A stretch of DNA of 64,000 nt from Chitinophagales bacterium (GCA_013299105.1 JAAFJY010000001.1:142978-206977); one strand, 5' to 3'; positions 18,818-28,101 are shown, counted from the first letter of the stretch. The notes: generated from the sequence alone by a model not told the origin. Translations and numbers: made by a program.

Positions 18818-19636
18818 ATGACTACAACCGCTCTATCCACGATCAACCCAGCTGTATTGGATGATGCCAATTTGGAAAAAATGCGCGAAGCGTTCCAAAA
18901 TGCCCGGCCTTATCCACACATTGCCATTGAAAATTTCCTGAGCGAAGAAACCGCACGGGCCTTGTACGAAAACTTTCCCAAGGCTAGCGAAATGCGCCGT
19001 AACTATCAGGGCTTGAATGAAAACAAGGCAGAAGGTTCGGCTTTTGAGGCTTATCACCCAGCATTTGGTGCCATGCAGCGCGATATCATGGATCCCGAAT
19101 TTTTGAAAAAACTGGAATACATCACGGGCATCCCCGGCCTGATCATTCCGGCCGACCACCGAGGTTCGGGTGTGCACCAAGGTTACAATGGATCATTCCT
19201 GGACGTACACGTGGATTTCAGCGTACACCCTACGCTCAAGTTGCACCGACGCCTTAACCTGCTCATTTACCTCAACCCCAACTGGAAAGAGGAATACGGA
19301 GGTGGCATTGAGCTCTGGAATGCCAACATGACCAAGCTCGAAAAGTGCTACATGCCGTTTTACAACCGTTGTGTGATTTTTGAATGCAACGAAGTGAGCT
19401 GGCATGGTTACGACAAGATTACCCTACCCGAAGACGAATCGCGCAAGAGTATTTTTGCCTACTACTACACCGACCTGACTCCTGGAGTCAAGTACCACGA
19501 TACGATCTTCAAGGCCCGTCCTACGGAGAGCAGTGCGAAAAAAATTAAAACCACCATCAAGGAAAATTTGAAGAACACCATCAAGGGCGTGTTCTACAAA
19601 TTGGGGCTGAAAAACTTTTTCAATAAGGTTGAGTAA
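18818..19636 (+). CDS. 2-oxoglutarate/Fe(II)-dependent oxygenase (prolyl-hydroxylase-like)
   Basis: A 272-residue cytoplasmic protein with the double-stranded beta-helix iron triad H131-x-D133 (LDVHVDFSVHP) and H196 (EVSWHGYDK). R209 near ESRKSIFAYYYTD is the likely 2-oxoglutarate anchor. The RRLNLLIYLNPNW and YGGGIELW segments are typical of prolyl 4-hydroxylase-like enzymes such as those modifying sugars or proteins. The C-terminal 40 residues are a basic helical tail. The substrate is unknown. It lies alone upstream of htpG with its own promoter. Confidence 0.85.
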   Translation: MTTTALSTINPAVLDDANLEKMREAFQNARPYPHIAIENFLSEETARALYENFPKASEMRRNYQGLNENKAEGSAFEAYHPAFGAMQRDIMDPEFLKKLEYITGIPGLIIPADHRGSGVHQGYNGSFLDVHVDFSVHPTLKLHRRLNLLIYLNPNWKEEYGGGIELWNANMTKLEKCYMPFYNRCVIFECNEVSWHGYDKITLPEDESRKSIFAYYYTDLTPGVKYHDTIFKARPTESSAKKIKTTIKENLKNTIKGVFYKLGLKNFFNKVE

Positions 19637-19713
19637 AATTCCAAGCAAGCTACTGGACTTTTTGAAGAACGCACGTTCGCTAAACTTTTGAAGTTTGTAA
19701 ACGTTGGGTTGCA

Positions 19714-19753
19714 AAGCCGCTGCGGATTTGTTCTGTGGCGGCTTCGTTGTTTT
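19714..19753 (+). terminator. Possible terminator after the 2OG oxygenase gene
   Basis: Seven-bp stem AAGCCGC (19714-19720) and GCGGCTT (19738-19744), then a T-rich stretch interrupted by CG. The 17-nt loop makes it weak. Confidence 0.35.
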
Positions 19754-19760
19754 ATAACTG

Positions 19761-19801
19761 TGTCAAAATGGCAGTTTAAGCCACTCTGGCATACACTTTG
19801 T
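19761..19801 (+). promoter_or_regulatory. Possible sigma-54-like heat-shock promoter of htpG
   Basis: TGGCA at 19787-19791 and TTTG ending at 19800 are spaced like the -24/-12 elements of sigma-54 promoters. Upstream, TGTCAAAATGGCA (19761-19773) offers two TGNCA half-sites that could bind an activator. The htpG ATG lies 28 nt downstream. This is an inference from motif spacing; no standard TAnnTTTG box was found. Confidence 0.35.
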
Positions 19802-19828
19802 CAACAAAAGCAAAAAAAATCAGCACAC

Positions 19829-21697
19829 ATGCAAAAGGGAAACATAGCAGTACAAACCGAGAACATCTTTCCGATCATCAAAAGATTTTTGTACTCGGAC
19901 CACGAGATCTTCCTCCGCGAATTGGTTTCCAATGCCGTTGACGCGAGTACAAAACTCAAAACCCTGGCCCGCCGCGGTGAAGCTACTGGCGAAATTGGCG
20001 AGACCCACATCGAAATCATCATCGATAACGAAGCCAAAACCCTGACCATTCGCGACCGAGGCATCGGGATGAGCGAAGAGGAAGTGCAAAAATACCTCAA
20101 CCAAGTGGCGTTTTCGAGCGCCCAGGAGTTTGTGAGCAAGTACGAAGGCGAAGCCAGCATCATTGGCAACTTTGGCTTGGGCTTTTACTCGGCCTTCATG
20201 GTGGCTAAAAAGGTAGAAGTGCTCACCAAGTCTTTCCGCGCCGATGAACCTGCCGTGCGCTGGAGCTGCGAAGGCGATCCCGAATACACCCTCGAACCCG
20301 CTGAAAAAGCCGAACGCGGTACCGATGTGATCCTGCACATTGCCGAAGACAGTGAAGAGTTTTTGGGCGAGAGCCGCATCGGTGACCTACTTGAAAAATA
20401 CTGCAAGTTTTTGCCCATCCCAATCCAATTTGGTACCAAAGAAGAGGAGCACGAAACAGGTGAAGGTGAGGAAAAAACCACGCACACCGAGACCATCCCC
20501 AATATCATCAATAACCCTGATCCAGCCTGGCGCAAGCAACCCAGCGAACTGAGCGATGAGGATTACCGCAGTTTTTACCGCGAATTGTATCCTTACAGTT
20601 ATGAAAGCCCGCTGTTTTGGATCCACCTCAACATCGACCACCCTTTTACCCTGAACGGGGTCATGTATTTCCCCAAATTGGGCAACAGCATCGAAGTACA
20701 ACGCAACAAAATCCAGTTGTACTCCAATCAGGTGTTCGTGACCGACAACGTGAAGGAAATTGTGCCAGAGTTCCTGACCTTGTTGCATGGGGTAATCGAC
20801 TCGCCGGATATTCCGCTCAACGTATCGCGCAGCTACCTCCAAGCCGATGCCAATGTGAAGCGCATCAGCGGCTACATCACCAAGAAAGTAGCCGACAAAC
20901 TGGGTGAAATATTCCAAAAAGACCGCGCCGACTTCGAAGCCAAATGGAACGACCTGGGCCTGTTTGTGAAATACGGCATGCTCACCGAGGAGAAGTTTTA
21001 CGAAAAAGGCATCAAGTACGCTTTGCTCAAAAATACCGCAGGTGAATTTGCACCAGTTGAAGAATACCTTGAAAAAATCAAAGCCACCCAAACCGACAAG
21101 CACGGCAAAACGGTAGTGATTTACGCCACTTCGACCGAAGGCCAACACGCCCAAATCGAAGCCTGCAAAGCGCACGGTTACGACGTGGTGATCATGGACC
21201 AACCCATGATCGATGGGCCATTCATGCAGCACCTTGAGCACAAATTGGGCAATATGCTTTTTGTGCGCGTTGATTCCGATACCGCCAACAACCTGATCCA
21301 GAAAGACGATGCGCCCGAATCAGCCTTGAGCGAGGAGGAGCAAAACCAGGTAAAAAGTGCCTTCCAGGCCGTGATCAGCGATGCCATGGCCCGCGTTAGT
21401 GCCAAGCCACTCTCGCCCAACGACGCACCTGTGGTCATTACCCGCCCTGAGTTCATGCGTCGCATGAGAGAGATGCAGGCCATGCAGGGCATGGGCGACG
21501 CTTTTCCCGACTCCTTTGAAGTGATCGTGAACACCAACCACGAACTGGTGGCCAAAAAACTTTTGCAGGAAAAAGACAGCGACAAAAATGCTGGCCTGGC
21601 CAAGCACCTCTACCAACTGGCCCTGCTGAACCAGGGAATGCTTAAAGGCAGCGACCTACTGGAGTTCAGCAAGCGCAGCTTAGAGATGTTGAAATAA
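19829..21697 (+). CDS. htpG: Molecular chaperone HtpG (Hsp90)
   Basis: The start at 19829 (MQKGNIAVQTENIF) gives 622 residues; the in-frame upstream extension from 19688 lacks Hsp90 similarity. The GHKL ATP-binding pocket is visible: ELVSNAVDA (about 35-43), IRDRGIGMS (near 82), and GNFGLGFYSAFMV (near 120). The middle domain has YPYSYESPLFWIHLN and NVSRSYLQAD. HtpG is a cytosolic ATP-dependent chaperone for folding intermediates under stress. The gene is monocistronic with a strong terminator at 21721. Confidence 0.95.
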   Translation: MQKGNIAVQTENIFPIIKRFLYSDHEIFLRELVSNAVDASTKLKTLARRGEATGEIGETHIEIIIDNEAKTLTIRDRGIGMSEEEVQKYLNQVAFSSAQEFVSKYEGEASIIGNFGLGFYSAFMVAKKVEVLTKSFRADEPAVRWSCEGDPEYTLEPAEKAERGTDVILHIAEDSEEFLGESRIGDLLEKYCKFLPIPIQFGTKEEEHETGEGEEKTTHTETIPNIINNPDPAWRKQPSELSDEDYRSFYRELYPYSYESPLFWIHLNIDHPFTLNGVMYFPKLGNSIEVQRNKIQLYSNQVFVTDNVKEIVPEFLTLLHGVIDSPDIPLNVSRSYLQADANVKRISGYITKKVADKLGEIFQKDRADFEAKWNDLGLFVKYGMLTEEKFYEKGIKYALLKNTAGEFAPVEEYLEKIKATQTDKHGKTVVIYATSTEGQHAQIEACKAHGYDVVIMDQPMIDGPFMQHLEHKLGNMLFVRVDSDTANNLIQKDDAPESALSEEEQNQVKSAFQAVISDAMARVSAKPLSPNDAPVVITRPEFMRRMREMQAMQGMGDAFPDSFEVIVNTNHELVAKKLLQEKDSDKNAGLAKHLYQLALLNQGMLKGSDLLEFSKRSLEMLK

Positions 21698-21720
21698 ACT
21701 GCAAATATCTATCGCTGAAA

Positions 21721-21753
21721 AGCCGGGTTCTCGATGGGGACCCGGCTTTTTCT
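21721..21753 (+). terminator. Rho-independent terminator of htpG
   Basis: Stem AGCCGGGT (21721-21728) and ACCCGGCT (21740-21747) followed by TTTTT. Confidence 0.8.
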
Positions 21754-22041
21754 ATGAATATGCATCCGAACATAGTCCGGGCTTTATCATAATAGTTTAG
21801 CCAGATCATTTGTATATTTACGAACATTCCTGTGATCTTGAAGCCGCCCAATCGCTAAACCGTATTAGTCAAAGGGCTTCAGCAAAATCAATGATTGAAT
21901 AAGCCCAATTTGAAGATTTGAGGCAAGATTGAACAGGGGGCCATTAAAATAGCATGTTTATCCAGGAACTTAGTCTTAAATTGCTTGCAAAACTCATGCT
22001 GCGAGCCCATATGATTGTTTATAACCCAAAAACCTGGGCCT
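21754..22041. other. Leader region of the histidine kinase gene
   Basis: No gene or repeat was recognised. TATATTTACG near 21811 is a weak candidate -7 box for the downstream sensor gene. Confidence 0.3.
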
Positions 22042-24447
22042 ATGAGAATTTTGGTTTTTACTTATCTGGCGGTATGCCTTTGGAGTGTGCCTGCCCAAGC
22101 CCAGCAATTCCTACTTGACAGCTTGCAAAAAATCTTGCCAGCTACCAAGCATCCTATTCAGAAAGTAGATGTGTACCTGGGGCTTGCCCGTGCCAGTGTG
22201 TTTACTGGCCAGACCAAACTGGCCGATGGGTACGCCGATCAAGCCCTGAGCCTGTCCAAAATTCAAAAATACCCGGACGGGCAGGTCATGGCTTATTTGT
22301 TCAAGCACATGGTTGCTGATGAAATTGAGCCTGCCAAAAGCTATTTTTACCTTGAGCAAGCCCAAAAAATTGCCCAACTTGCTGCTTCTAAATCAGTACG
22401 GGCATTTGTGGCGTATCACTTGGCACAAGGACCTATTTATTATCGGAACGATTACAAAAGTGGGATAAAAATTCTTCAAAGGGCCTTAAAAGAGGCAGAG
22501 GGCGAACAAGTAGCCGACAAGCACCTGGGCAATATCCACAAAACCATGGCCAATGCTTATCAGTGGGCTGGCGATGAGAAACAGGCTTTACAACATTTTC
22601 AAAAAGCCCTTGATTACTTCGAACGGGTAAAAAAACAGCCTTTTATTGTGCCCGAACTAGGCAGGGCAAGTTGGATGGATGCCGATGGAGGGGAAATGAA
22701 TAAAATCCAGGTAATGCTTTATACCGCCCGTATCTACCACGATCAAGGACGGTTTGAAGAGTCGGCAACCTTGATTCAAGCAGCTTACCACTTGTCAGGT
22801 AAATACCAACTAAGGGATTGCAAAGCATGGGCCAACGAAGAAATGGCCCTGATCCACACTGCCAAGGGCCATTTGGACCAGGCCCTCGAAAGCTACCAGG
22901 AGGCGGCAAAATTGTACACCCAACTGGGGTCCAAAGAAAGCCTGGCCGCTACTTTTCGAGAACAGGGCTCATTGTACTATCGCCTGGAGGATTGGGACGA
23001 AGCCGAAAGACATTTTCTCAAAGCCCTGAGCCTGTGTCGTGAATTCCCGGACACCTTGGGCATGATTTACAACTACAGCCGCTTGGGGCAGGTGGCCAGT
23101 TCTCAGCAAAAATGGGCGCAGGCCATGCAAAACCACCAGGAAGCGGCCCGCCTGAATCATTTGATCGGCGACTCGATCAACATGGCCTATTTTGCATCTG
23201 ATATTGGCGTAGTGCTCCAGGGGCAACAAAAGTTTCGTGCTGCCTTACAACAATTCCACAAAGCCCAAAAACTGAACCAACGATTCAACAACCAACAGGC
23301 CTTGTTGAACAACTCCCTGCAAATGGCCGAAACATACCTGGGCTTGAACCAGCTCGATTCAGCCAGGCATTTCGCAACCCTGGCCAACGATTTGTCGGCT
23401 AAAATTGGCACCTTGGACCAGCAAAGAAATGTGCAATTGTTCCTCAGCCAATTGTCGGCAAAAAACGGCGACTACCAAAGCGCGCTGGCCCATCACCAAG
23501 CCTACTTTGCGCTACACGACAGCATTTTCACAGTGAATGCCCAAGCCAAGTTCAAAGCAGAACAGGTACGCCAAAATGTGGCAGATTACCAGGAAAAAAA
23601 AGAACAAGCCGAAAAAGAAGCCCAATTGCTCAATGTGCAAAATCGCTTGTACCTGATTTTGTTGGTTGGGCTTTTAGCTGTGATCGCCCTGGTCAGCTTC
23701 CTGTTTTGGCAATTGAGGAAAGCCCAAAAGCAACTCCAAACCCAGAATCAACAACTCCAGGCGCTCAATGCCACCAAGGATAAGTTTTTTGGCATCATTG
23801 CCCACGACATCCGCAGCCCAATCGTTGCGCTGGAGGGCGTGGGAGAACAGATGGCATTTTACCTGAAAAAACAACAATTTGACAAACTGGAACGCCTGTC
23901 AAGCAGGGTCGATCAAACCGCCAGCCAACTCAGCAAGCTACTCGACAACCTGCTCAATTGGGCCTTGCTGCAACAAGGGACCATGCCTTATCGCCCCCAA
24001 GCCATCAAAGTGAGGGACATTGCCGGGCAGGTATTAGACATGTACGAAGCCAGCGCCAGCGCCAAGGAAATCAAAATCTTCAACCAAGTGGAGCAAGGTC
24101 TGGAGGCTTATGCCGACGAAAACTCGCTGCAAGTCATTCTGCGCAATTTGGTGGGCAATGCCATCAAATTCACCCCTAACGGCGGGCAAGTCTCGATCGG
24201 AGCAAACACCAATGGTCCACAAATCCAACTCAGCGTCAACGACAGCGGAACCGGGATTGCCCTGGAAAAACAAGCCCACCTGTTTTCGCTGGATCGCAAA
24301 AGTGAAAAAGGCACCAACAATGAAAAAGGCACGGGTTTAGGCTTGATGCTGGTCAAAGAGTTTGCAGCACTGAATAAAGGATTTGTTAATGTGGAGAGCC
24401 AACTCAACATAGGCACCAAGTTTACAGTTTCTCTGCCAGCAACATAA
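22042..24447 (+). CDS. TPR-containing membrane sensor histidine kinase
   Basis: The start at 22042 (MRILVFTYL) gives 801 residues with a signal peptide ending PAQAQ (residues 17-21). A periplasmic region of about 500 residues carries multiple TPR units (for example DKHLGNIHKTMANAYQWAGD, SLAATFREQGSLYYRLED). One membrane span lies at about 535-556, followed by a coiled coil. The kinase core has the H box at H588 (IIAHDIRSP), the N box GNAIKFTP near 707, G1 DSGTGIA and G2 GTGLGL near 763. It should autophosphorylate and pass phosphate to the LytTR regulator encoded 12 nt downstream. The TPR domain may sense protein partners rather than a small ligand. Confidence 0.9.
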   Translation: MRILVFTYLAVCLWSVPAQAQQFLLDSLQKILPATKHPIQKVDVYLGLARASVFTGQTKLADGYADQALSLSKIQKYPDGQVMAYLFKHMVADEIEPAKSYFYLEQAQKIAQLAASKSVRAFVAYHLAQGPIYYRNDYKSGIKILQRALKEAEGEQVADKHLGNIHKTMANAYQWAGDEKQALQHFQKALDYFERVKKQPFIVPELGRASWMDADGGEMNKIQVMLYTARIYHDQGRFEESATLIQAAYHLSGKYQLRDCKAWANEEMALIHTAKGHLDQALESYQEAAKLYTQLGSKESLAATFREQGSLYYRLEDWDEAERHFLKALSLCREFPDTLGMIYNYSRLGQVASSQQKWAQAMQNHQEAARLNHLIGDSINMAYFASDIGVVLQGQQKFRAALQQFHKAQKLNQRFNNQQALLNNSLQMAETYLGLNQLDSARHFATLANDLSAKIGTLDQQRNVQLFLSQLSAKNGDYQSALAHHQAYFALHDSIFTVNAQAKFKAEQVRQNVADYQEKKEQAEKEAQLLNVQNRLYLILLVGLLAVIALVSFLFWQLRKAQKQLQTQNQQLQALNATKDKFFGIIAHDIRSPIVALEGVGEQMAFYLKKQQFDKLERLSSRVDQTASQLSKLLDNLLNWALLQQGTMPYRPQAIKVRDIAGQVLDMYEASASAKEIKIFNQVEQGLEAYADENSLQVILRNLVGNAIKFTPNGGQVSIGANTNGPQIQLSVNDSGTGIALEKQAHLFSLDRKSEKGTNNEKGTGLGLMLVKEFAALNKGFVNVESQLNIGTKFTVSLPAT

Positions 24448-24458
24448 CACCTGATCGT

Positions 24459-25184
24459 ATGAAAATCCTGATCGTAGAAGACGAAGCCCTATACGCCGAT
24501 AAGCTCGAAATGCTCATCGAACTACTCGAATATGAGCACCTCGCTACCGTGGACAACAGCAGCGACGCCTTGCGCCTGGTGCGGGAACAAACGCCGGACC
24601 TGATCCTAATGGACATTTACATCCGGGGCGAGCACGATGGCATTGAACTGGCCAATTTGATCTTAAAAATCCAGTCGATTCCGATCATTTTCATCACTTC
24701 CTTGCAAGATGACCTGACTTTCAATCGTGCCACCAGGGTCAATCCCATCCAGTTTATCCAAAAACCCTTCAATGACCTGCAATTGCAGCGCAGCATAGAA
24801 TTGAGCATCAAAAACCTGGCCACAAGCCCAGCCAATGCGCCAGAATGGGAAAACGACCTGTTTGTGAAAGACTACTTGTTCATCAAAGTGCGCAACAAGT
24901 TGGAAAAAGTATCCATCCAGGATATCCTGTTTTTGGAGGCAGACGGTCGTTATTGCCAAATTTTTACTGAAAACAAAAAATACCTGGTGCGCATGAGCCT
25001 CCAGGAGTTAGAAGAAAAGCTACCGAAAGAAATATTTATCCAAACCCACCGCAGCTACCTGATCAATGTGGACAAAATCCGCAGCATCGACCTGCAAGAC
25101 AGTTTCATTCAACTGAAAGAGCACCAAATTCCCCTGAGCAAAAGGCAAAAAGAGGTATTGGTGGCCAAGTTGAATTGGATTTGA
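24459..25184 (+). CDS. LytTR-family response regulator
   Basis: A 241-residue two-domain regulator. The receiver domain has E7/D8 (VEDE), the phospho-acceptor D52 (LILMDIYI), ITS near 84 and K106 or so in FIQKPF. Residues about 140-241 form a LytTR DNA-binding domain (FIKVRNKLEKVSIQDILFLEA, then IQTHRSYLINVDKI). Such pairs usually bind direct repeats upstream of their targets. It sits immediately after the TPR kinase and should be its partner. Target genes are unknown, though family C and B repeats start 57 bp downstream. Confidence 0.9.
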   Translation: MKILIVEDEALYADKLEMLIELLEYEHLATVDNSSDALRLVREQTPDLILMDIYIRGEHDGIELANLILKIQSIPIIFITSLQDDLTFNRATRVNPIQFIQKPFNDLQLQRSIELSIKNLATSPANAPEWENDLFVKDYLFIKVRNKLEKVSIQDILFLEADGRYCQIFTENKKYLVRMSLQELEEKLPKEIFIQTHRSYLINVDKIRSIDLQDSFIQLKEHQIPLSKRQKEVLVAKLNWI

Positions 25185-25240
25185 GGGGGTATTTTCTCAG
25201 GAAACCTAAACCGTAGCATTGGAGATTAAAGTACCTAAGG

Positions 25241-25302
25241 TCTTCCCAGCGAGCCCCTCAAATCATATGTCGTAAGTCGTATCTCGTCTATCGTATGTAA
25301 TG
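25241..25302 (+). repeat. Family C element (copy C1)
   Basis: CCCAGCGAGCCCCT...AAATCAT followed by tandem CGTA-TGT-like heptads ending in CGTCTATCGTATGT. Four copies occur in the window, all on the plus strand. This one is separated from the protease gene by a family B element. Confidence 0.7.
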
Positions 25303-25304
25303 GA

Positions 25305-25491
25305 GCTAAAATAAACCTTGCCAATTTTATAAATGCTAGGTGTCAACATCATAGTCAACGTCATACTGGAAATCCTTGTAAATCCGCTTAATCCGTATCA
25401 TCCGTGTTCCAAAAATGGCCTCGTGCAGCGAGGGCATAATCTATAAAGTCCGCAGTTGCGATTTGGTAAGGTTTATTCGTGGCTTGTCACT
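25305..25491 (-). repeat. Family B element (copy B1, reverse)
   Basis: The reverse complement matches copies at 33685 and 50904: TIR AGTGACAAGCCACG, then AATAAACCTTACCAAATCG, a region reading CACGGATGATACGGATTAAG, and two 12-bp units (TATGACGTTGAC, TATGATGTTGAC). The far end is degenerate (AATAAACCTTGCCAA). Confidence 0.75.
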
Positions 25492-25639
25492 AAGCTTTTA
25501 CCACTTTTTAGCATTGTCCTTTATCATCACCATAGCCCAATCACGTAAATTAGCATTGATCCAGCCCATCCCCGTTCGTGACCATTTTCCTCCCGCTCAT
25601 GCACCTGCTGGGGCCATTCAAGACCATACTTAAACATCG

Positions 25640-25669
25640 TTGCTGAAGAAGTGGGCAAATTTACCTTGC
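25640..25669 (+). promoter_or_regulatory. Bacteroidota-type promoter for the protease gene
   Basis: TTG at 25640-25642 and TACCTTGC at 25662-25669 with a 19-nt spacer; the ATG lies about 38 nt downstream of the -7 box. Confidence 0.5.
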
Positions 25670-25706
25670 AATCAATGCAACTTGCTCACCTCAAAACCAT
25701 GTAACC

Positions 25707-27416
25707 ATGCTACGCAGCAACATGTGCAAACCCAAAGGACCATTTTCTTCATGTCCCCTTTTTTTAATTCCCTTGCTCCTACTCCTCTTTTCGATCAGCG
25801 CCGATGCGCAAGATTTTGTCCGCATCAAAAATCGCTGGAAGGTCAATCATTGTTTAAATATTCAGGAGCCTGCTTTGTCGGCTGGGATTGCAGACCCAAA
25901 CTGGTGGAGTGCCCAATGGGTAATGGAGCCAGTGCAGGGTACCGAGTTCTATCGCTTCCGCAACCGCTGGATGAAAGACGGCAAAACCAATTTTTACCTC
26001 CACAATCAAAATGGCAGATTGGAAGCTGGTGCAGTAGAGCCCGGTTGGTGGAGCGCCCAATGGAGCCTGGAAAAAGCCGAGGGCAATTTTTACCGCATCA
26101 AAAACCGCTGGAAACCCACCGAGTATATCCATGTAGAACAACCGGTCCCCGCTTCCGGGACCATTATACCTGGTTGGTGGAGTGCCCAGTGGGAGTTGGA
26201 GGGGTTTCGTGGCAACACCAATAATACAACCAATGGTCCAAATAATGTGCCGAACAATGGCCCAACGACTGGCCCACGCATCACCGGAGTAGGATTGGGG
26301 GCTTTGGCTACCCCCGCTGCCAACTTGACACTGGTCCGAAAGGCCAACCAGGTACAGGCCAATGCGCCAGCAGCAATGGCTCCTGGTGCTGCTGGCTCAT
26401 TACCTGCCGTCTTAAACCTGGATATGCCTCCGATCGGGTTCCAGGGTAACGAGGGGTCATGTGTTGCCTGGGCCTGTGCTTATGGGGTAAAAAGCTTTGA
26501 AATGAAAAAGGCTACCGGAGTTGATTTTACCAACCCAGCAGTAGCTAACCTCTTCTCGATAGCCAGCCCGGAGTACCTCTTCAATCGGATTAATGTTAAC
26601 AATCAAGATTGTACAAAGGGCTCTTATTTTGTAGGCGATGACCAAAATCGGGGAGCCCTGGATGTGCTCAAATCAGAAGGCGTTTTGGCTTGGGCTTACG
26701 AGCCCTACTCGGACAAGGATGGATGCGGAACAGTGGAAAACAGCAAGGAGGTCGCAAACCCATTGGCGGCGGCGAATCGCATCAAAAACTATGCAAGAAT
26801 CCTAGACCTTTCTCCAACCAGTTTAAAAACACTCTTGAGCGACCAGCACCCAATCATATTTTCTGCCCGAGTCAGTGATGAGTTTATGAGTGCAGGACCT
26901 GGTTTTGTGTGGAAATCCGGACTAGGGGGGCCTCTCAGCGGCCATGCCATGGTCATTATGGGGTATGATGATGCTAAAAAAGCCTATAAGGTACAAAATT
27001 CCTGGGGCACCAACTGGGGCGACAAGGGCTACACCTGGCTTGATTATGAATTCGCCAAAACAGCCATTATGGAGGCTTATGTCACTTACTCCGACAACCT
27101 CAACTTTTTCAATGTGACGGTGCCTGGGTATGTTTCCGTATATTGCGAAGCCGGGTATGTGGCCTGGTGTAAGCTTACCTATACCCAGTCGAACGGTGAG
27201 CAAAAAGTAATCGAGGAAAACCTGAGCCTGGGCTTTACCTTCCGAAAACCAATCCCAGTAGGTGCTGTTAACATTACCCTGGAAGTAGGTGGCTATGGGG
27301 TGCTGGATAAACTCAATCTGAAGCAAACTTGGCCCACAGCTACCGTACAAGCCTGTTACAAAATATGGGGAACCATTTTTGATACCGAATACGGGAATAT
27401 TAGTTGTTCTTATTGA
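25707..27416 (+). CDS. Secreted papain-like cysteine protease with WWSAQW repeats
   Basis: A 569-residue protein with a signal peptide (hydrophobic 17-32, cut near ADAQ 35). Residues 36-165 contain three repeats of about 43 residues, each starting R(I/F)KNRW and ending PGWWSAQW.LE, resembling a ricin-type beta-trefoil assembled from three lobes and probably sugar-binding. An Asn/Pro/Gly linker follows (170-190). The C1A protease domain has Q246 and catalytic C252 (GSCVAWACAYG), H413 (SGHAMVIMGY) and N431 (VQNSWGTNWGDKGY). No propeptide motif or T9SS tail is evident. An extra C-terminal beta domain covers 465-569. It is probably exported and targeted to a glycan. Confidence 0.85.
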   Translation: MLRSNMCKPKGPFSSCPLFLIPLLLLLFSISADAQDFVRIKNRWKVNHCLNIQEPALSAGIADPNWWSAQWVMEPVQGTEFYRFRNRWMKDGKTNFYLHNQNGRLEAGAVEPGWWSAQWSLEKAEGNFYRIKNRWKPTEYIHVEQPVPASGTIIPGWWSAQWELEGFRGNTNNTTNGPNNVPNNGPTTGPRITGVGLGALATPAANLTLVRKANQVQANAPAAMAPGAAGSLPAVLNLDMPPIGFQGNEGSCVAWACAYGVKSFEMKKATGVDFTNPAVANLFSIASPEYLFNRINVNNQDCTKGSYFVGDDQNRGALDVLKSEGVLAWAYEPYSDKDGCGTVENSKEVANPLAAANRIKNYARILDLSPTSLKTLLSDQHPIIFSARVSDEFMSAGPGFVWKSGLGGPLSGHAMVIMGYDDAKKAYKVQNSWGTNWGDKGYTWLDYEFAKTAIMEAYVTYSDNLNFFNVTVPGYVSVYCEAGYVAWCKLTYTQSNGEQKVIEENLSLGFTFRKPIPVGAVNITLEVGGYGVLDKLNLKQTWPTATVQACYKIWGTIFDTEYGNISCSY

Positions 27417-27549
27417 GGGAGCGTAAAAAAAGAAGGTAGACGGATTTGGGTTTAGTGAAAAAAGAAAAACAACTGGATGAAAGGAAGCTGTGTTCTTTTT
27501 TTGCTAAACCTCAAAAGCAAATTTGTTTACCTTATTTTAGCTCAAATTC
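27417..27549 (+). repeat. Family A hairpin repeat element (copy A2)
   Basis: Begins GGGAGCGTAAAAAAAGAAGG directly at the protease stop codon and ends TTATTTTAGCTCAAATT. The central part has AACAACTGGATGAAAGG and TTTTTTTGCTAAACCTCAAA as in the other copies. Confidence 0.75.
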
Positions 27550-27561
27550 CAATGATAAAAT

Positions 27562-27600
27562 GAGGCAGCAAAGACCACAATAGTTTGTCTTTGCTGCCTC
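27562..27600 (+). promoter_or_regulatory. Perfect 14-bp hairpin in the leader of a lipoprotein gene
   Basis: GAGGCAGCAAAGAC (27562-27575) pairs perfectly with GTCTTTGCTGCCTC (27587-27600) around an 11-nt loop. It lies between repeat A2 and the ATG at 27616 and lacks a proper T run. It could be a terminator of the protease gene or an mRNA leader structure. Confidence 0.6.
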
Positions 27601-27615
27601 TCAATCTATTTTGCT

Positions 27616-28101
27616 ATGAAAATCACAGTTTATTGTAGTCTGGTACTAATTCTTGCATTGGGTGCTTGCGGTGCTGGCAATGCATTGAAAAGTAACTCGA
27701 TACTTGACAAAACAGCCATTGACGAGATTATTTGGCGCAAATCGGGACCTCCAACGCCGCCTGAGTTCAACAATAATTTTAAAGTCATCCTGTCCCGAAC
27801 AAACCAAACCTTGTCCATCGACAGCTTACGTAAGGCAGGAATTGAAGTAAGCCGTAAATTGAGCACCAAAGATTTTGACCGGATATTGAACTTGAAGTCC
27901 CAATACAAAATCGAAATAGTTGGAGAGTTAAACTATGACGGTTGTTTAGGTGGGGAAGGCGAAACCCTGACCTTTTCAAAAGAAGGCCAAAAAATTGCTG
28001 AAGGTATGATCATCGATTGTGGCGGTAAGCTACGCAGCAACATGAGTGGCAATATGAAGGGATTCACCACCGCGATCCGGGAACTGGCTTTTGGGAAATA
28101 G
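27616..28101 (+). CDS. Hypothetical lipoprotein
   Basis: A 161-residue protein with a lipobox LGACG (cysteine 19). The mature part has two further cysteines (GCLGGEGE and DCGGKLRS) that could form a disulphide. The pattern NFKVILSRTNQTLSIDSLRK is beta-alpha. I do not recognise the family. The start is only 15 nt after a perfect hairpin. Its base composition is more AT-rich than that of the flanking housekeeping genes. Confidence 0.6.
   Translation: MKITVYCSLVLILALGACGAGNALKSNSILDKTAIDEIIWRKSGPPTPPEFNNNFKVILSRTNQTLSIDSLRKAGIEVSRKLSTKDFDRILNLKSQYKIEIVGELNYDGCLGGEGETLTFSKEGQKIAEGMIIDCGGKLRSNMSGNMKGFTTAIRELAFGK

Noticed and set aside
25640-26224. 194-codon frame with repeated WSAQW-like shadows
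   Set aside because: It is an out-of-frame reading of the protease gene repeats.
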